From Cryobacterium soli (GTDB lineage Bacteria; Actinomycetota; Actinomycetes; Actinomycetales; Microbacteriaceae): a stretch of DNA of 64,000 nucleotides. The stretch lies in assembly GCF_003611035.1 (NCBI RefSeq), contig NZ_CP030033.1, positions 1,984,001 to 2,048,000 on the forward strand, given 5' to 3'. Of the stretch, positions 25,613-35,277 are shown in pieces. Positions within the stretch are counted from its first letter, which is position 1; every line of letters starts with the position of its first letter. The notes beneath the pieces were generated by a model. The model did no database searches and was not told where the DNA came from. It saw nothing but the letters and a program-made list of their open reading frames with translations. Position numbers and translations under genes: made by a program.

Positions 25613-26791
25613 CGGGCCGCCCACCCCGGTGGGCAGTGCGGCCGGGTCGTCGAGCAGGCCCTCGAAGGCCAGTTCGGCGGCGCCGATCATGAGCAGGTTG
25701 GAGCCCAGTTCGGCGGCACTGAGCCGCACGCTGCCGAACGCGGCGCCGAGCGACAGCGCGGCAACGGCCGAGCGCAACCGGTCGGCATCCACGGCCAGTA
25801 GCGCGGCGAGGAACCCGCCGAGCACCACCACCTGGGGGTTCAGGATGTTGATGGCGCCGGCCAGCGCCACCGCGAGGTGGTCGATCTGGCGGTCCACCTC
25901 CGCGCGCACGGCCGGTGACGTCGAGGCCAGCAGCGCCTGCTCGAGCTCGTCGGCATCCGCCCCGGCCAGGCCGAGCACGTCGAGCAGTTCGCGCCGCGTC
26001 ACCTCGGCCTCGAGGGTACCGCGGATGCCCGCGGAGTCGACCCGGTCACTGTCGCTGACCCGCGTGTGGCCGAACTCGCCCGCGTAGCCGGCGATGCCCC
26101 CGGCGGGCACTCCGCCCACGATCATGCCACCGCCGATGCCGCTTGCCCCACCGTTGAGGTAGATGAGGTCGGTGATGCCCTTGCCGGCGCCGAAGAAACG
26201 TTCCGCCATGGCGCCGAGGCTGGCGTCGTTGGCGGCCAGCACGGGGTAACCGGTGGCCGCCTCGAGCATCTCGGCCAGCGGCTCGTCGACCCAGCCGAGG
26301 TGCGGCGCGTGCCGCACCAGGCCGTCGTGCGCCCGCACGAGCCCGGGCACGGCCACACCGATGCCCACGACGGTGAACTTGGCATCCAATTCGCCGCGCA
26401 TACCGTCGATCACGGCGGCGGCGATGTTGACGGCCTCGGTGACACTCGGGGACTGGTCGGTGGGGTAGCGCACCCGGCGGTGCACCTGGCCGTCCAGGCC
26501 CACGATGCCGATTGTCACCGCGTCGATCTCGGGGTTCACGGCGAGCGCGACGACCCGCTCGCTCACGCTCACGATCGGGCTGGGCCGGCCGACCTGATTG
26601 GTGGCGCTTGGTTCGCTCTCGACGACAAGTCCGCGCTCGGCCAGTTCGGACACGAGGGCGGCGATGGTGGAGCGGTTCAGCCCGGTCACCTTGGTGAGCT
26701 GCGACCGGGAGGCGGCGCCGCTGCGGTGCACGAGTCGCAGCACCACCGACAGGTTGTGTCGGCGCACATCGTCATGGCTGCTGCCCTGCAC
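25604..26791 (-). CDS. ROK-family transcriptional regulator lacking the zinc-site cysteines
   Basis: A 395-residue regulator with an N-terminal winged helix (SRSQLTKVTGLNRSTIAALVSELAERGLV, residues 29-57) and a ROK sugar-binding domain (GIGVAVPGLV, NDASLGAMAERFFGAG, GGASGIGGGMIVGG). The stretch that normally reads CxCGxxGCxE after GEFGHT instead reads VDSAGIRGTLEAEVT, without cysteines, so it cannot hold the structural zinc of the family. The GTG start has GGAGG upstream. It is divergent from the epimerase gene and is likely its repressor. Compare the second ROK protein at 36624, where the site is intact. Confidence 0.9.
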   Translation of the reverse strand: MQGSSHDDVRRHNLSVVLRLVHRSGAASRSQLTKVTGLNRSTIAALVSELAERGLVVESEPSATNQVGRPSPIVSVSERVVALAVNPEIDAVTIGIVGLDGQVHRRVRYPTDQSPSVTEAVNIAAAVIDGMRGELDAKFTVVGIGVAVPGLVRAHDGLVRHAPHLGWVDEPLAEMLEAATGYPVLAANDASLGAMAERFFGAGKGITDLIYLNGGASGIGGGMIVGGVPAGGIAGYAGEFGHTRVSDSDRVDSAGIRGTLEAEVTRRELLDVLGLAGADADELEQALLASTSPAVRAEVDRQIDHLAVALAGAINILNPQVVVLGGFLAALLAVDADRLRSAVAALSLGAAFGSVRLSAAELGSNLLMIGAAELAFEGLLDDPAALPTGVGGPSA

Positions 26792-26804
26792 GGTTCCTCC
26801 GTCT

Positions 26805-26843
26805 GACTGGTGCCCAGTCGATGTCCCGCGGGCGACCGACTGG
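26805..26843. promoter_or_regulatory. Candidate ROK operator (GACTGG/CCAGTC repeats)
   Basis: GACTGG (26805-26810) and CCAGTC (26814-26819) form an inverted repeat around TGC, and a third element CGACTGG follows at 26837-26843. The set begins 14 bases upstream of the ROK start codon, in the region shared with the divergent epimerase gene. The rest of the 263-base gap shows no gene. Confidence 0.45.
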
Positions 26844-27054
26844 CTGCGGCAGGGGTTCCCCCGCGCGCCGGGCGTCCTTCGCCGTGGACCTCAGAATACC
26901 CGGCAGAACTCTCGGGGCGGCGTGATACGTTGCACCACGCCACAAATCGCCCGGAGTCCTTCCCGGCACGGGCACACATAAGCAGGAACCCGTGAGCGCA
27001 AGCAGGCTCGACGACGGGCGCTCGCGGCACACACGATCGACGACAAGGATGTCC

Positions 27055-27915
27055 ATGGAATCCCCCAGCATGAGAATCGCCCTCACCGGCGGCAGCGGCA
27101 AACTCGGCAAGACCGTCCTCGCCCGGCTCCGGGCCGAGGGCCACCAGGTGATCAACTTCGACCTGGCCGGCAGTCGCGGTCCGGGCTTCGTGCGCATCGA
27201 CCTCACCGACTACGGTCAGGTCGCCGACGCGTTCACGGGCGTCAACGACCAGATCGACGGCTTCGACGCCGTGGTGCACCTCGGTGCGATCCCCGCCCCG
27301 GGCCTGGCGCCCGACGTCGCCACCTTCCACAACAACATGCTCTCCAGCTACAACGTGTTCCAGGCGGCCCGTCGTGCGGGCATCCGTCGCATCGTCTACG
27401 CGTCGAGCGAGACCGTGCTGGGCCTGCCATTCGACACCGACCCGCCCTATATCCCGGTCGACGAGGAGTACCCGGCCCGCCCGGAGAGCACCTACTCGCT
27501 GGTCAAGCACCTCGAGGAGCAGATGGCCATCGAGCTGGTGCGCTGGGACCCGGCGCTCTCGATCACGGCGCTGCGCTTCTCCAACGTGATGGACCCGGAG
27601 GACTACGACGGGTTCGAGGCGTTCCAGGCGGATGCGACGCTGCGCAAGTGGAACCTCTGGGGTTACATCGACGGCCGCGACGGCGCCCAGGCCGTGCTCA
27701 AGGCACTGCAGACCGCGCCGCCCGGCTTCGAGCGTTTCATCATCGCCGCCGCCGACACCGTGATGCGCCGGCCGAGCGCCGAGCTGGCTGCCGAGGTGTT
27801 CCCGGAGGTGCAGCTCACCCGCGAGGTCACGGGAACCGAGACCCTCCTCGGCATCGACAAGGCCCGCCGTCTCCTGGGCTTCTCCCCCGCCCACTCCTGG
27901 CAAGACCCCCGCTGA
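27055..27915 (+). CDS. NAD(P)-dependent sugar epimerase/dehydratase-like protein
   Basis: A 286-residue extended short-chain dehydrogenase/reductase. The nucleotide motif TGGSGKLG is at about residues 11-18, and the catalytic pair is in STYSLVK (Tyr and Lys of YxxxK). It resembles NAD-dependent epimerases and uronate dehydrogenases found in sugar-catabolic clusters. I use the ATG at 27055, with AAGGA five bases upstream; in-frame ATGs at 27049 and 27070 are alternatives. The divergent ROK gene probably regulates it. A strong shared terminator ends it. Confidence 0.85.
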   Translation: MESPSMRIALTGGSGKLGKTVLARLRAEGHQVINFDLAGSRGPGFVRIDLTDYGQVADAFTGVNDQIDGFDAVVHLGAIPAPGLAPDVATFHNNMLSSYNVFQAARRAGIRRIVYASSETVLGLPFDTDPPYIPVDEEYPARPESTYSLVKHLEEQMAIELVRWDPALSITALRFSNVMDPEDYDGFEAFQADATLRKWNLWGYIDGRDGAQAVLKALQTAPPGFERFIIAAADTVMRRPSAELAAEVFPEVQLTREVTGTETLLGIDKARRLLGFSPAHSWQDPR

Positions 27916-27934
27916 CCCTTTCGAGAACGACGAC

Positions 27935-27969
27935 GAAAGCCCCAGAATCCGGACGATTCTGGGGCTTTC
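27935..27969. terminator. Bidirectional intrinsic terminator
   Basis: GAAAGCCCCAGAATC (27935-27949) and its exact complement (27955-27969) form a 15-bp stem with a five-base loop, with A and T runs at the two feet. It lies between the convergent epimerase and beta-glucosidase genes and can serve both. Confidence 0.9.
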
Positions 27970-27987
27970 TCACGGTTCAGGGAAGGG

Positions 27988-29445
27988 TCAGGCAGGGAGG
28001 GTGTGGGTGGCGACCAGGGCGGCGTACCAGTGCGCGCTGTCCTTGGGGGTGCGCACCAGGGTGTCGTAGTCCACGTGGATGATGCCGAACCGCTTGGAGT
28101 AGCCGTAGCCCCACTCGAAGTTGTCCATCAGCGACCACACCTGGTAGCCGCGCAGGTCCACGCCGCGGGCCATGGCCCGGTGTGCGGCGGTGAAGTGCCT
28201 GCGCAGGTAGTCGGTGCGTTCCACGTCGTGAACGCGGGGGCCGTCCTCGGTCTGAACGACCTCGTCCGCGAACGCGGCGCCGTTCTCCGTGACCATGAGC
28301 GGCTGGTTCGGGAACTCCTCGTGCAGCGCCACGAGCAGCTCCTCGAGGCCGGCCGGTTCGATGTTCCAACCCATCTCGGTGTACGGGCCGGGCTGGGCGA
28401 GGAACTCGACCCGGTCGGCACCGGGCCACGGAGATGCGCCGACGTCCTTGTGGCCGTCGGAGTTCTCGCGGGGCGAGACGCCGTCCCACATCCGCACCAG
28501 GGTGGTGGAGTAGTAGTTGACCCCGAGCACGTCCAGCGGCTGGTGGATGATCTCCGTGTCGCCGGGCAGGATGAACGCCCAGTCGGTGATGCCCTTGGTA
28601 TCTTCGAAGACATCCGCCGGGTACGCGCCGGTCAGCAGCGGACCGAGGAACACCCGGTTGGCCAGCGCGTCGATCTGCCGCACGGCCTCCGGCCCGGTCT
28701 CGCCCTCGCCGCGGATGACGTGCAGGTTGAGCGTGATCGAGAAGTCGGGGTCGTTGGTCACCAGGGGCTTCAACGCCTGGATCGCCAGGCCGTGGGCCAG
28801 GTTGAGGTGGTGCACCGCGGTGAGCGCCTCGGCGCCGTCGGTGCGGCCGGGCGCGTGCGCGCCGGAGCCGTAGCCCAGGTAGGCCGAACACCACGGCTCG
28901 TTCAGGGTCGTCCAGGTGTCGACCCGGTCACCGAACTCGCGCCCGAGGATCGCCGCGTAGTCGGCGAAAGCGTAGGCCGTGGCCCGGTTGGTCCAACCGC
29001 CCTCGTCCTCCAGCGTCTGCGGCAGGTCCCAGTGGTACATGGTCACGATCGGGCGGATGCCGCGGGCGATCAGCCCATCGATCAGGCGCCCGTAGAAATC
29101 GAGTCCGGCCTGGTTGGCCGGGCCACGCCCGGTGGGCTGGATGCGCGACCAGGCGATCGAGAACCTGTAGGCCGCCAGGCCCAGCGACGTCATCAGGTCG
29201 AGGTCGGCCTCGAGCCGGTGGTAGTGGTCGGCGGCGACGTCGCCCGTGTCACCGTTCCAGACCTTGCCCGGGGTGTGGCTGAAGGTGTCCCAGATGGAGG
29301 GCCCGCGGCCGTCTTCGTCGAAGGCCCCCTCGATCTGGTAGCTGGCGGTGGCGGAACCGAAGAGGAACGACTCGGGGAACACGAGGCCGGAGTCGCGGTA
29401 GTCGGGGTTTCCCGCGGACGCGGTGGGGGCGGTGGTGCTGGTCAT
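27988..29445 (-). CDS. GH1 beta-glucosidase
   Basis: A 485-residue family 1 glycoside hydrolase. It has the N-terminal [15 protein letters not shown] signature, the acid/base glutamate in TLNEPW (about residue 176) and the nucleophile in VTENGAA (about 389). There is no signal peptide, so it works inside the cell on imported oligosaccharides. The ATG overlaps the alpha-xylosidase stop as ATGA. It is the last gene of the operon SBP-permease-permease-GH31-GH1. Removing beta-glucose after alpha-xylosidase action suits xyloglucan oligosaccharide breakdown. Confidence 0.95.
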   Translation of the reverse strand: MTSTTAPTASAGNPDYRDSGLVFPESFLFGSATASYQIEGAFDEDGRGPSIWDTFSHTPGKVWNGDTGDVAADHYHRLEADLDLMTSLGLAAYRFSIAWSRIQPTGRGPANQAGLDFYGRLIDGLIARGIRPIVTMYHWDLPQTLEDEGGWTNRATAYAFADYAAILGREFGDRVDTWTTLNEPWCSAYLGYGSGAHAPGRTDGAEALTAVHHLNLAHGLAIQALKPLVTNDPDFSITLNLHVIRGEGETGPEAVRQIDALANRVFLGPLLTGAYPADVFEDTKGITDWAFILPGDTEIIHQPLDVLGVNYYSTTLVRMWDGVSPRENSDGHKDVGASPWPGADRVEFLAQPGPYTEMGWNIEPAGLEELLVALHEEFPNQPLMVTENGAAFADEVVQTEDGPRVHDVERTDYLRRHFTAAHRAMARGVDLRGYQVWSLMDNFEWGYGYSKRFGIIHVDYDTLVRTPKDSAHWYAALVATHTLPA

Positions 29446-31781
29446 CGGAGCAGTGCCTTTCGGTCGGTAGCGACCACGGTAGTGCCACCGGCCAGGCGGG
29501 CGCGGAACGGCACCGCCGAATCGCCGGTAACGACAGTCTGGCCGAGTTCGGCGCTGACGGTCACGGAGACGTGGCTGCCGTCCAGCGGGTTGTCGATGAC
29601 GACGACCCGGTCCGCTCCGTCGCCGCCCGGATACACGGTGATGAGGGGCTCGTCGGTGTAGTCGTAGTCGGGCCGGTCGTCGCGGGACCCGGTGACAAGC
29701 ACCGCGCCCTCGCGCACCCACAACGGGATGCTGTCGAACGCGTGGGTCTCCCGGCGCCAGACCGGGCCGGTGACCACTTCGTCGGTCAGGTAGTTGGTCC
29801 AGGTGCCGGCGGGCAGGTAGTACTGCACGTCGCCCGTGGCGCTGAAGACCGGCGCCACGAGGAGGTCGTCGCCCAGCAGGTACTGCTTGTCGAGGTAGTC
29901 CACGGCGGGGTCGCCGGGGAATTCGAGTTGCATGGGCCGCATGAACGGGGTGCCGGTGGCGTGAGCCTCCAGGCCCACCCGGTAGAGGTAGGGCATCAGC
30001 GCGAGCTTGAGCTTGGTGAAGAACCGGGTCACATCCACGGCGCTCTGGCCGGGTTCCTCGGTGCCGTCGTCGAAGAGCCACGGCACCCGGTAGCTGGTGG
30101 AACCGTGCAGCCTGGAGTGGCTGGACAGCAGGCCGAACGCGAGCCAACGTTTGAACACGGCGGCATCCGGCATGCCCTCGAAACCGCCGATGTCGTGGCT
30201 CCAGTAGCCGAAGCCGCTGAACGCGAGCGAGAGCCCGCCGCGCAGGGTCTCGGCCATCGACTCGAACGACGAGGAGTTGTCTCCGCCCCAGTGCACGGGC
30301 TGCATCTGACCGCCAACGGTGGCCGACCGCGCGAAAAGCACGGCGTCACCCTCGCCGCGGTGCTCCTGGAGTACCTCGAAGACGGCCTTGTTGTAGAGCT
30401 GGGTGTACCAGTTGTGCATCACGTCCGGCGAGGAGCCGTCGTGCCAGACCACATCCGTGGGGATGCGTTCGCCGAAGTCGGTCTTGATGGCGTCGACCCC
30501 CTGGGCGAAGAGGCCGCGCAGCTTGTCCTGGAACCAGCGGGTGGCCGCCGGGTTGGTGAAGTCGACCAGGGCCATTCCGGCCTGCCAGAGGTCCCACTGC
30601 CAGACGTCGCCATTTGCCTTCTTGACCAGGTAGCCGGCCTCCTTGGCCTCGGCGAAGATGCCGGCGCGCTGGCCGATGTACGGGTTTATCCAGGCGCTCA
30701 CGTGCAGGTTCTTCTCGTGCAGCCGGGCGAGCATACCCTCGGGGTCGGGGAACACCCGCGGGTCCCATTCGAAGTCGGTCCAGTTGAATTCGCGCATCCA
30801 GAAGCAGTCGAAGTGGAAGACCGAGAGCGGCAGGTCGCGCTCGGCCATGCCGTCGATGAAGCTGTTGACGGTGGCTTCGTCGTACTGGGTGGTGAACGAG
30901 GTCGACAGCCACAAGCCGTACGACCAGGCCGGCACCTTGGCGGGGCGGCCGGTGAGCCGGGTGTAGCGCTCGAGCACGTCCTTGGGGGTCGGCCCGTAGA
31001 TCACCAGGTACTCGATGGCCGGGCCGGCCACGGAGAACTGCACCCGCTCCACGGCCTCTGTGCCCACCTCGAAGGAGACGTGCTCCGGGTGGTTGACGAG
31101 CACACCGTAGCCGCGGTTGGTGAGGTAGAACGGCACGTTCTTGTAGGACTGCTCGCTGGAGGTGCCGCCGTCGGCGTTCCAGATGTCGACGGTCTGGCCG
31201 TTCTTGGTCAGCGGACCGAAGCGCTCGCCGAGACCGTAGACGAGTTCGCCCACGCCGAGGGAGAGCTGCGCGTGCGTGTAGGCGGATGCCGGCGCCAGGC
31301 CCGTGGTGGTCACTCCGGATACCCCGGCCGGTTCCGCCGCCACCGGCGCACCCTGAGCCAGGTCCATGTGCCCGATCGACTTGTGGCCGCTCTCGGTGAG
31401 GACGCGACCATCGGCCTCGAAGCTGAGCGCGAACGGGGCGCCCGGCTTGATACGTGCGGTCAGCGGGCCGGCCGTGAGGGTGCCGCCGGTCTGGTCGATC
31501 ACGATGACTCCGGCATCCGCCTCGGCGCCGACCAGATCGAACCCCGGGCCGGTCGCGGTTCCGGTGTGCTGTTCGACCCGAACCTTGACGATGCCCTCCA
31601 ACGGAGAGGACAGCGTCACGGTGAGCAAGGCCCGGTTGAGCACGTCGCCGCGGCGCTCGATCACCTTCGTCGGCGCCGAGATGCGCAGGGCGGTGCCGTC
31701 TTGTTCGATGTCGTATGCCTCCTGTGCGTAGAGCGCGGTGACGCCGGGGCGGGTGTGCCAGAAACCATCGGTGAATTTCAT
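29442..31781 (-). CDS. yicI: GH31 alpha-xylosidase (YicI type)
   Basis: A 779-residue family 31 hydrolase very like E. coli YicI (772). The nucleophile aspartate is in [15 protein letters not shown] and the acid/base in VHWGGDNSS; the SHDIGGF segment is present. The GERIPTDV wording separates alpha-xylosidases from alpha-glucosidases. It is cytoplasmic, with no signal peptide. It would cut alpha-xylose from the non-reducing end of xyloglucan oligosaccharides or isoprimeverose. It begins two bases after the permease stop and is coupled to the GH1 gene downstream. Confidence 0.95.
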   Translation of the reverse strand: MKFTDGFWHTRPGVTALYAQEAYDIEQDGTALRISAPTKVIERRGDVLNRALLTVTLSSPLEGIVKVRVEQHTGTATGPGFDLVGAEADAGVIVIDQTGGTLTAGPLTARIKPGAPFALSFEADGRVLTESGHKSIGHMDLAQGAPVAAEPAGVSGVTTTGLAPASAYTHAQLSLGVGELVYGLGERFGPLTKNGQTVDIWNADGGTSSEQSYKNVPFYLTNRGYGVLVNHPEHVSFEVGTEAVERVQFSVAGPAIEYLVIYGPTPKDVLERYTRLTGRPAKVPAWSYGLWLSTSFTTQYDEATVNSFIDGMAERDLPLSVFHFDCFWMREFNWTDFEWDPRVFPDPEGMLARLHEKNLHVSAWINPYIGQRAGIFAEAKEAGYLVKKANGDVWQWDLWQAGMALVDFTNPAATRWFQDKLRGLFAQGVDAIKTDFGERIPTDVVWHDGSSPDVMHNWYTQLYNKAVFEVLQEHRGEGDAVLFARSATVGGQMQPVHWGGDNSSSFESMAETLRGGLSLAFSGFGYWSHDIGGFEGMPDAAVFKRWLAFGLLSSHSRLHGSTSYRVPWLFDDGTEEPGQSAVDVTRFFTKLKLALMPYLYRVGLEAHATGTPFMRPMQLEFPGDPAVDYLDKQYLLGDDLLVAPVFSATGDVQYYLPAGTWTNYLTDEVVTGPVWRRETHAFDSIPLWVREGAVLVTGSRDDRPDYDYTDEPLITVYPGGDGADRVVVIDNPLDGSHVSVTVSAELGQTVVTGDSAVPFRARLAGGTTVVATDRKALLR

Positions 31782-31783
31782 AA

Positions 31784-32710
31784 CTACTTGACTGCTCCTG
31801 CGGTGATGCCCCTGGTGAGGGTGCGTTGGAAGATGAGGAAGAAGATCAGGGTGGGCAACAGGCCCAGCAGGGCCGAGGCGCTCGTGGTGGTGACGTCCAT
31901 GAGCCGGTCGCCCTGCAGCACCGCTATGGAGACGGGCACGGTCTGGCTGGCGTTGCTGACCAGGAAGGTCAGCGGGATGAGGAACTCGTTCCAGGTCCAG
32001 ATGAAGAAGAAGATCACCAGAACGCTCAGGGTGGGCTTGGTGATGGGGTAGACCACCCGGTAGAGGATCGTCCAGCGGCTCGCGCCGTCCAGCGACGCGG
32101 CCTCGAGGATCTCCTTGGGGAAGGTGCCCAGCACGCTGGCCAGTAGGTAGGTGCCGAAGGCGCTCTGGATCACCACGAAGATGATGATGACGGCCCACTG
32201 GTTGTCGTACAGGCCCACCGACTTGAACATGAAGTAGAGCGGGTAGAGCAGCACTTCCTGCGGCAGCATATTGGCGAGCAGGATCAGCAGCACGATCCAG
32301 GTGCGGCCGCGGACCCGCCCGATGCCCAGCGCGAACGCGTTGAGCAACGAGATCACCACGGCGAGGATGGCCACGATGCTGGAGATGAAGAAGCTGTTCC
32401 AGAGCTTCTCCGGAAAGTTCACCCGCTCCCAGAAGTTGACCATGCCGTCGAAGTAGAGATTGGTGGGCAGGGTGAGGGGGCCCGCGGCGTTGTAGTCGGC
32501 CGGCGACTTGAACGAGTTGATCAGGATCAGGAAGAACGGCACCGCGATGAGCAGGCCGATGAGGATGGCGACGAGCAGGATCATCCAGTCGCCGAAGGTC
32601 TTGCGGGTGGTGCTGCTGCGGTTCTTCCGCTTGGCCGGGGGCCGCGGGGCCCGCGCGCCGGGGGCGCTGACGGGACCGGTGGGCTCCTCGAGGATGGTGG
32701 TCTGCGACAT
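31784..32710 (-). CDS. CUT1 carbohydrate ABC transporter permease (MalG type)
   Basis: A 308-residue membrane protein with six hydrophobic segments. The ABC permease EAA-like loop is EAASLDGASRWTILYRVVYPITKP, near residues 205-230, and the C-terminus ends QRTLTRGITAGAVK, typical of MalG-type subunits. Its ATG shares one base with the stop of the other permease (TAATG), so the pair is coupled. No ATPase gene is in the operon, so a shared MsiK/UgpC-type ATPase from elsewhere is needed. Confidence 0.94.
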   Translation of the reverse strand: MSQTTILEEPTGPVSAPGARAPRPPAKRKNRSSTTRKTFGDWMILLVAILIGLLIAVPFFLILINSFKSPADYNAAGPLTLPTNLYFDGMVNFWERVNFPEKLWNSFFISSIVAILAVVISLLNAFALGIGRVRGRTWIVLLILLANMLPQEVLLYPLYFMFKSVGLYDNQWAVIIIFVVIQSAFGTYLLASVLGTFPKEILEAASLDGASRWTILYRVVYPITKPTLSVLVIFFFIWTWNEFLIPLTFLVSNASQTVPVSIAVLQGDRLMDVTTTSASALLGLLPTLIFFLIFQRTLTRGITAGAVK

Positions 32711-33699
32711 TAGCGTTCCTCTTCTTTACGCTCGAGTCGGGTCTGGGCGAGGAGGAAGACGACCGAGACGGCGGCGATGACGATGGTGAGGGCGGTCGCG
32801 ATGGTCGCGCCGTATCCCACCTGCTGGGACTGGAAGAACTCGCTGTACGCGTAGTACGCGGGCACGATGGTGGATGTTCCGGGCCCGCCGCCGGTGAGGG
32901 TGTAGATCGGGCCGAAGACCTTGAGCGCCGCGATCGTGCAGGTGAGGGTGACCACGAAAATCTCGGGGCGGATGATGCTGACCGTGATGGCGCGGAACCG
33001 TTGGATCCAGTTGGCACCGTCGAGTTCGGCCGCCTCGTAGAGCTCGGGGTCGACGCGCTGCAGCGCGGCCATGAAGATGACGATCGGGTAGCCCAGCTGC
33101 ACCCAGATCATGATGACCATGATGCTGGGCAGGGCGGTGTCGGGGCTGCCGAGCCAGTTGTGGGTGAGGCCGCCCAGGCCCACACCCTCGAGCACCTGGT
33201 TGAGCGCGCCGTTCTGCGGGCGCAGGATCCAGCCGATCACGATCGCGGCGACGACGCCGGGCAGGATCTGCGGAAGGTAGTAGGTGGCGCGCAGGAAGCT
33301 GGCGATCTTGCCGCCGAACTTCTTGCCGATCAGGTCGAAGAGCATGGCGGCCAGCACCAGGCCGAGCAGGGTGGGCACGACGACCATGGCGACGATCATG
33401 GCGATCGAGTTGCCGAACGAGGTCCAGAAGGTGGTGTCGCCGGCGAGCTTGGCCCAGTTCTTCAGGCCTACCCACTCCGGCGGCTTGATTCCGCGGTAGT
33501 CGGTGAAGGTGAGGTACACGTTCCACACCAGCGGGATCACGATGATCAGCGTGAGCAGCGCCAGTCCCGGAATGAGGTATATCCAGAATTTCTGGGGATT
33601 GCTTCCCGGGATGAGGCTCTGCCGGACAGGGCGGTTGCCTGTCGACGGAGCCTCGCCGGGCGCATCGTCGGGTGCATGGAGCACGGATGCTGTCGTCAT
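32710..33699 (-). CDS. CUT1 carbohydrate ABC transporter permease (MalF type)
   Basis: A 329-residue membrane protein, first permease of the alpha-xyloside importer. An N-terminal cytoplasmic stretch of about 35 residues is followed by six hydrophobic segments. The EAA loop reads EAAELDGANWIQRFRAITVSIIRP. It pairs with the MalG-type subunit, with which it overlaps by one base. A strong hairpin separates it from the binding-protein gene upstream. The likely cargo is xyloglucan-derived oligosaccharide, judged by the hydrolases downstream. Confidence 0.94.
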   Translation of the reverse strand: MTTASVLHAPDDAPGEAPSTGNRPVRQSLIPGSNPQKFWIYLIPGLALLTLIIVIPLVWNVYLTFTDYRGIKPPEWVGLKNWAKLAGDTTFWTSFGNSIAMIVAMVVVPTLLGLVLAAMLFDLIGKKFGGKIASFLRATYYLPQILPGVVAAIVIGWILRPQNGALNQVLEGVGLGGLTHNWLGSPDTALPSIMVIMIWVQLGYPIVIFMAALQRVDPELYEAAELDGANWIQRFRAITVSIIRPEIFVVTLTCTIAALKVFGPIYTLTGGGPGTSTIVPAYYAYSEFFQSQQVGYGATIATALTIVIAAVSVVFLLAQTRLERKEEER

Positions 33700-33735
33700 G
33701 CGCTTTCCTTCTCTTCTGTCTCTTCTGTCAGTGGT

Positions 33736-33761
33736 GGCCGGGGGCCGTGAGGCCCCCGGCC
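33736..33761 (-). terminator. Intercistronic hairpin after the binding-protein gene
   Basis: GGCCGGGGGCC (33736-33746) and GGCCCCCGGCC (33751-33761) form a perfect 11-bp G/C stem with a four-base loop, between the SBP stop and the permease start. There is no T tract, so it is more likely an mRNA-stabilising or attenuating stem than a full terminator. Confidence 0.7.
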
Positions 33762-33820
33762 GGGTACTGCGAGGTGGTACCTGGGGGCGGGTACCGGTCG
33801 AGCCGGGCTCGGGTGGGGTG

Positions 33821-35119
33821 TTAGCCGACGATGTCGTCGACGCCGGACTGGTACTGGCCGCCGAGCTGTTCGTTGACGTCAGCGGGCGACTTGGTGCCGT
33901 TGATGAGCTCCTGCAGGCCCGCGTTCAGCTGGTCGTAGAAGGTGGCGGTGGGCCAGTCGGGGTAGAACGCGATGCCGTCCTTCTCGGTCAGCGCGTTGAA
34001 GTTGCCGATCAGTTCCTGGCTCTTCGGGTCGGTGATGTCGGCGGTGTTCGCCGCGACGGGGATGCCGCCGTTGTTGCCGATCAGGGCCTGGATCTCGGGG
34101 CGCATCGTGATGTCGATGAACTGGGTGGCGAGGTCCTTGTTCTTGGCCTTCTCGGGGATGACCCACATGTTGCCGGCGGAGCCGGGCGACATGTCAGCCT
34201 CGGGGAAGAGGAACGTGCCCCAGTCGAAGCCGGTGGCCTCGGTGGTGAAGCGGTTGTGCCACCACGAACCCGAGAAGAAGATCGGGTAGGTGCCGTTGAT
34301 GAACGCGGTGCCGGCATCCTCTGCCTTGAAGCCGCTGGCGTCGGTGGAGATGTAGCCGGCGTCGGTCCAGTCCTTGATGGTCTCGGTCGCGTAGCTCAGC
34401 TCTGGGCCGCTCCAGTCGACGTCGCCGGTGTAGAGCTGGTAGTCGTCGACGAAGCTGCGGTCGGCCTTGGTCAGCGCGAGCTGGTACCAGAGCTGGCCGA
34501 GCGGGTACTCCGCGGCCGACTCGGCCAGCGGGGTGATGCCCTGGTCGGTGAAGGCCTTCATGACGCTCTCGAGCTCGGCCACCGTGGTGGGCACCTCGAG
34601 GCCGGCGGCCGCGAACATGTCCTTGTTGTAGTACATCTCCACGAACTCGCCGTAGTTGGGCACCCCATAGAACGCGCCGGAGCCCATGATGCCGTCTTCG
34701 TCGTACCGGGCGGTGGTCTGCAGCGACGGGGCGAGAGCGTCGTCCCAGCCGTATTCGGCATAGGCGTCGTCGAGGTCGGTCAGCAGGCCCTGGCTCGCGA
34801 GCAGGCCGGCGGTGGCGTTGCCCTTGTTGTACTCGAGGATGTCGGGGGCCTGGTCGGAGTTGAGCACCTGGCTGGCCGTGGAGCGGATCTGTTCGAAGCT
34901 CTTCTCCTCGAACTCGACCGTGGCGCCGGTCTCTTCCTCGAAGACCTTGATGGCTTCGTCCCAGGCGATGCCCATGGCGCTGGTGTCGCTCTCGAAGTGC
35001 CAGAGCTTGAGGGTATTGCCGTCGCCTTCGCTGGATCCGCCGGCCGAGCAGCCGGAGAGGAGGAGGGCGCTGACGCCCAGCACGGCAATGCCGGCGAGGC
35101 TTCTCTTGGTTTTCTTCAC
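33821..35119 (-). CDS. Sugar-binding lipoprotein of CUT1 ABC transporter
   Basis: A 432-residue extracellular solute-binding protein (family 1). The signal peptide ends in the lipobox LLLSGC (cysteine at about residue 24), so it is anchored to the outer face of the membrane. The mature part begins with a Gly/Ser linker and KLWHFESD. It is the first gene of the alpha-xyloside operon. A LacI palindrome and three 15-base tandem repeats lie in its leader. Its level is probably kept above that of the permeases by the hairpin downstream. Confidence 0.95.
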   Translation of the reverse strand: MKKTKRSLAGIAVLGVSALLLSGCSAGGSSEGDGNTLKLWHFESDTSAMGIAWDEAIKVFEEETGATVEFEEKSFEQIRSTASQVLNSDQAPDILEYNKGNATAGLLASQGLLTDLDDAYAEYGWDDALAPSLQTTARYDEDGIMGSGAFYGVPNYGEFVEMYYNKDMFAAAGLEVPTTVAELESVMKAFTDQGITPLAESAAEYPLGQLWYQLALTKADRSFVDDYQLYTGDVDWSGPELSYATETIKDWTDAGYISTDASGFKAEDAGTAFINGTYPIFFSGSWWHNRFTTEATGFDWGTFLFPEADMSPGSAGNMWVIPEKAKNKDLATQFIDITMRPEIQALIGNNGGIPVAANTADITDPKSQELIGNFNALTEKDGIAFYPDWPTATFYDQLNAGLQELINGTKSPADVNEQLGGQYQSGVDDIVG

Positions 35120-35175
35120 TGTTCTACTTCCTTGTAGTGATGCGCTGGTGATGATGCACGGGTGATGGGGCTGTG

Positions 35176-35220
35176 GTGCGGTGGAGCGCGGTGCGGTGGA
35201 GCGCGGTGCGGTGGAGCGTC
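35176..35220. repeat. Three tandem copies of a 15-base unit
   Basis: GTGCGGTGGAGCGCG repeats exactly at 35176 and 35191, and with a changed end (CGTC) at 35206. The array lies in the leader of the binding-protein gene, between the LacI palindrome and the start codon. Confidence 0.85.
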
Positions 35221-35229
35221 GGGATGCTG

Positions 35230-35243
35230 TCGAAACGTTTCGA
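35230..35243. promoter_or_regulatory. LacI-family operator TCGAAACGTTTCGA
   Basis: A perfect 14-base palindrome, extending as CTRTCGAAACGTTTCGAYAG over 20 bases. It lies between the lacI-type gene at 35278 and the binding-protein gene it should control. The AACGTT centre is standard for LacI proteins. Confidence 0.85.
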
Positions 35244-35277
35244 TAGTCAGCCCGCGAGAATCCTTCCTTTCCGGGTC

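Noticed and set aside
25604..26791. Sugar kinase reading of the ROK protein
   Set aside because: The N-terminal winged helix shows it is a regulator; the same holds for 36624-37841.
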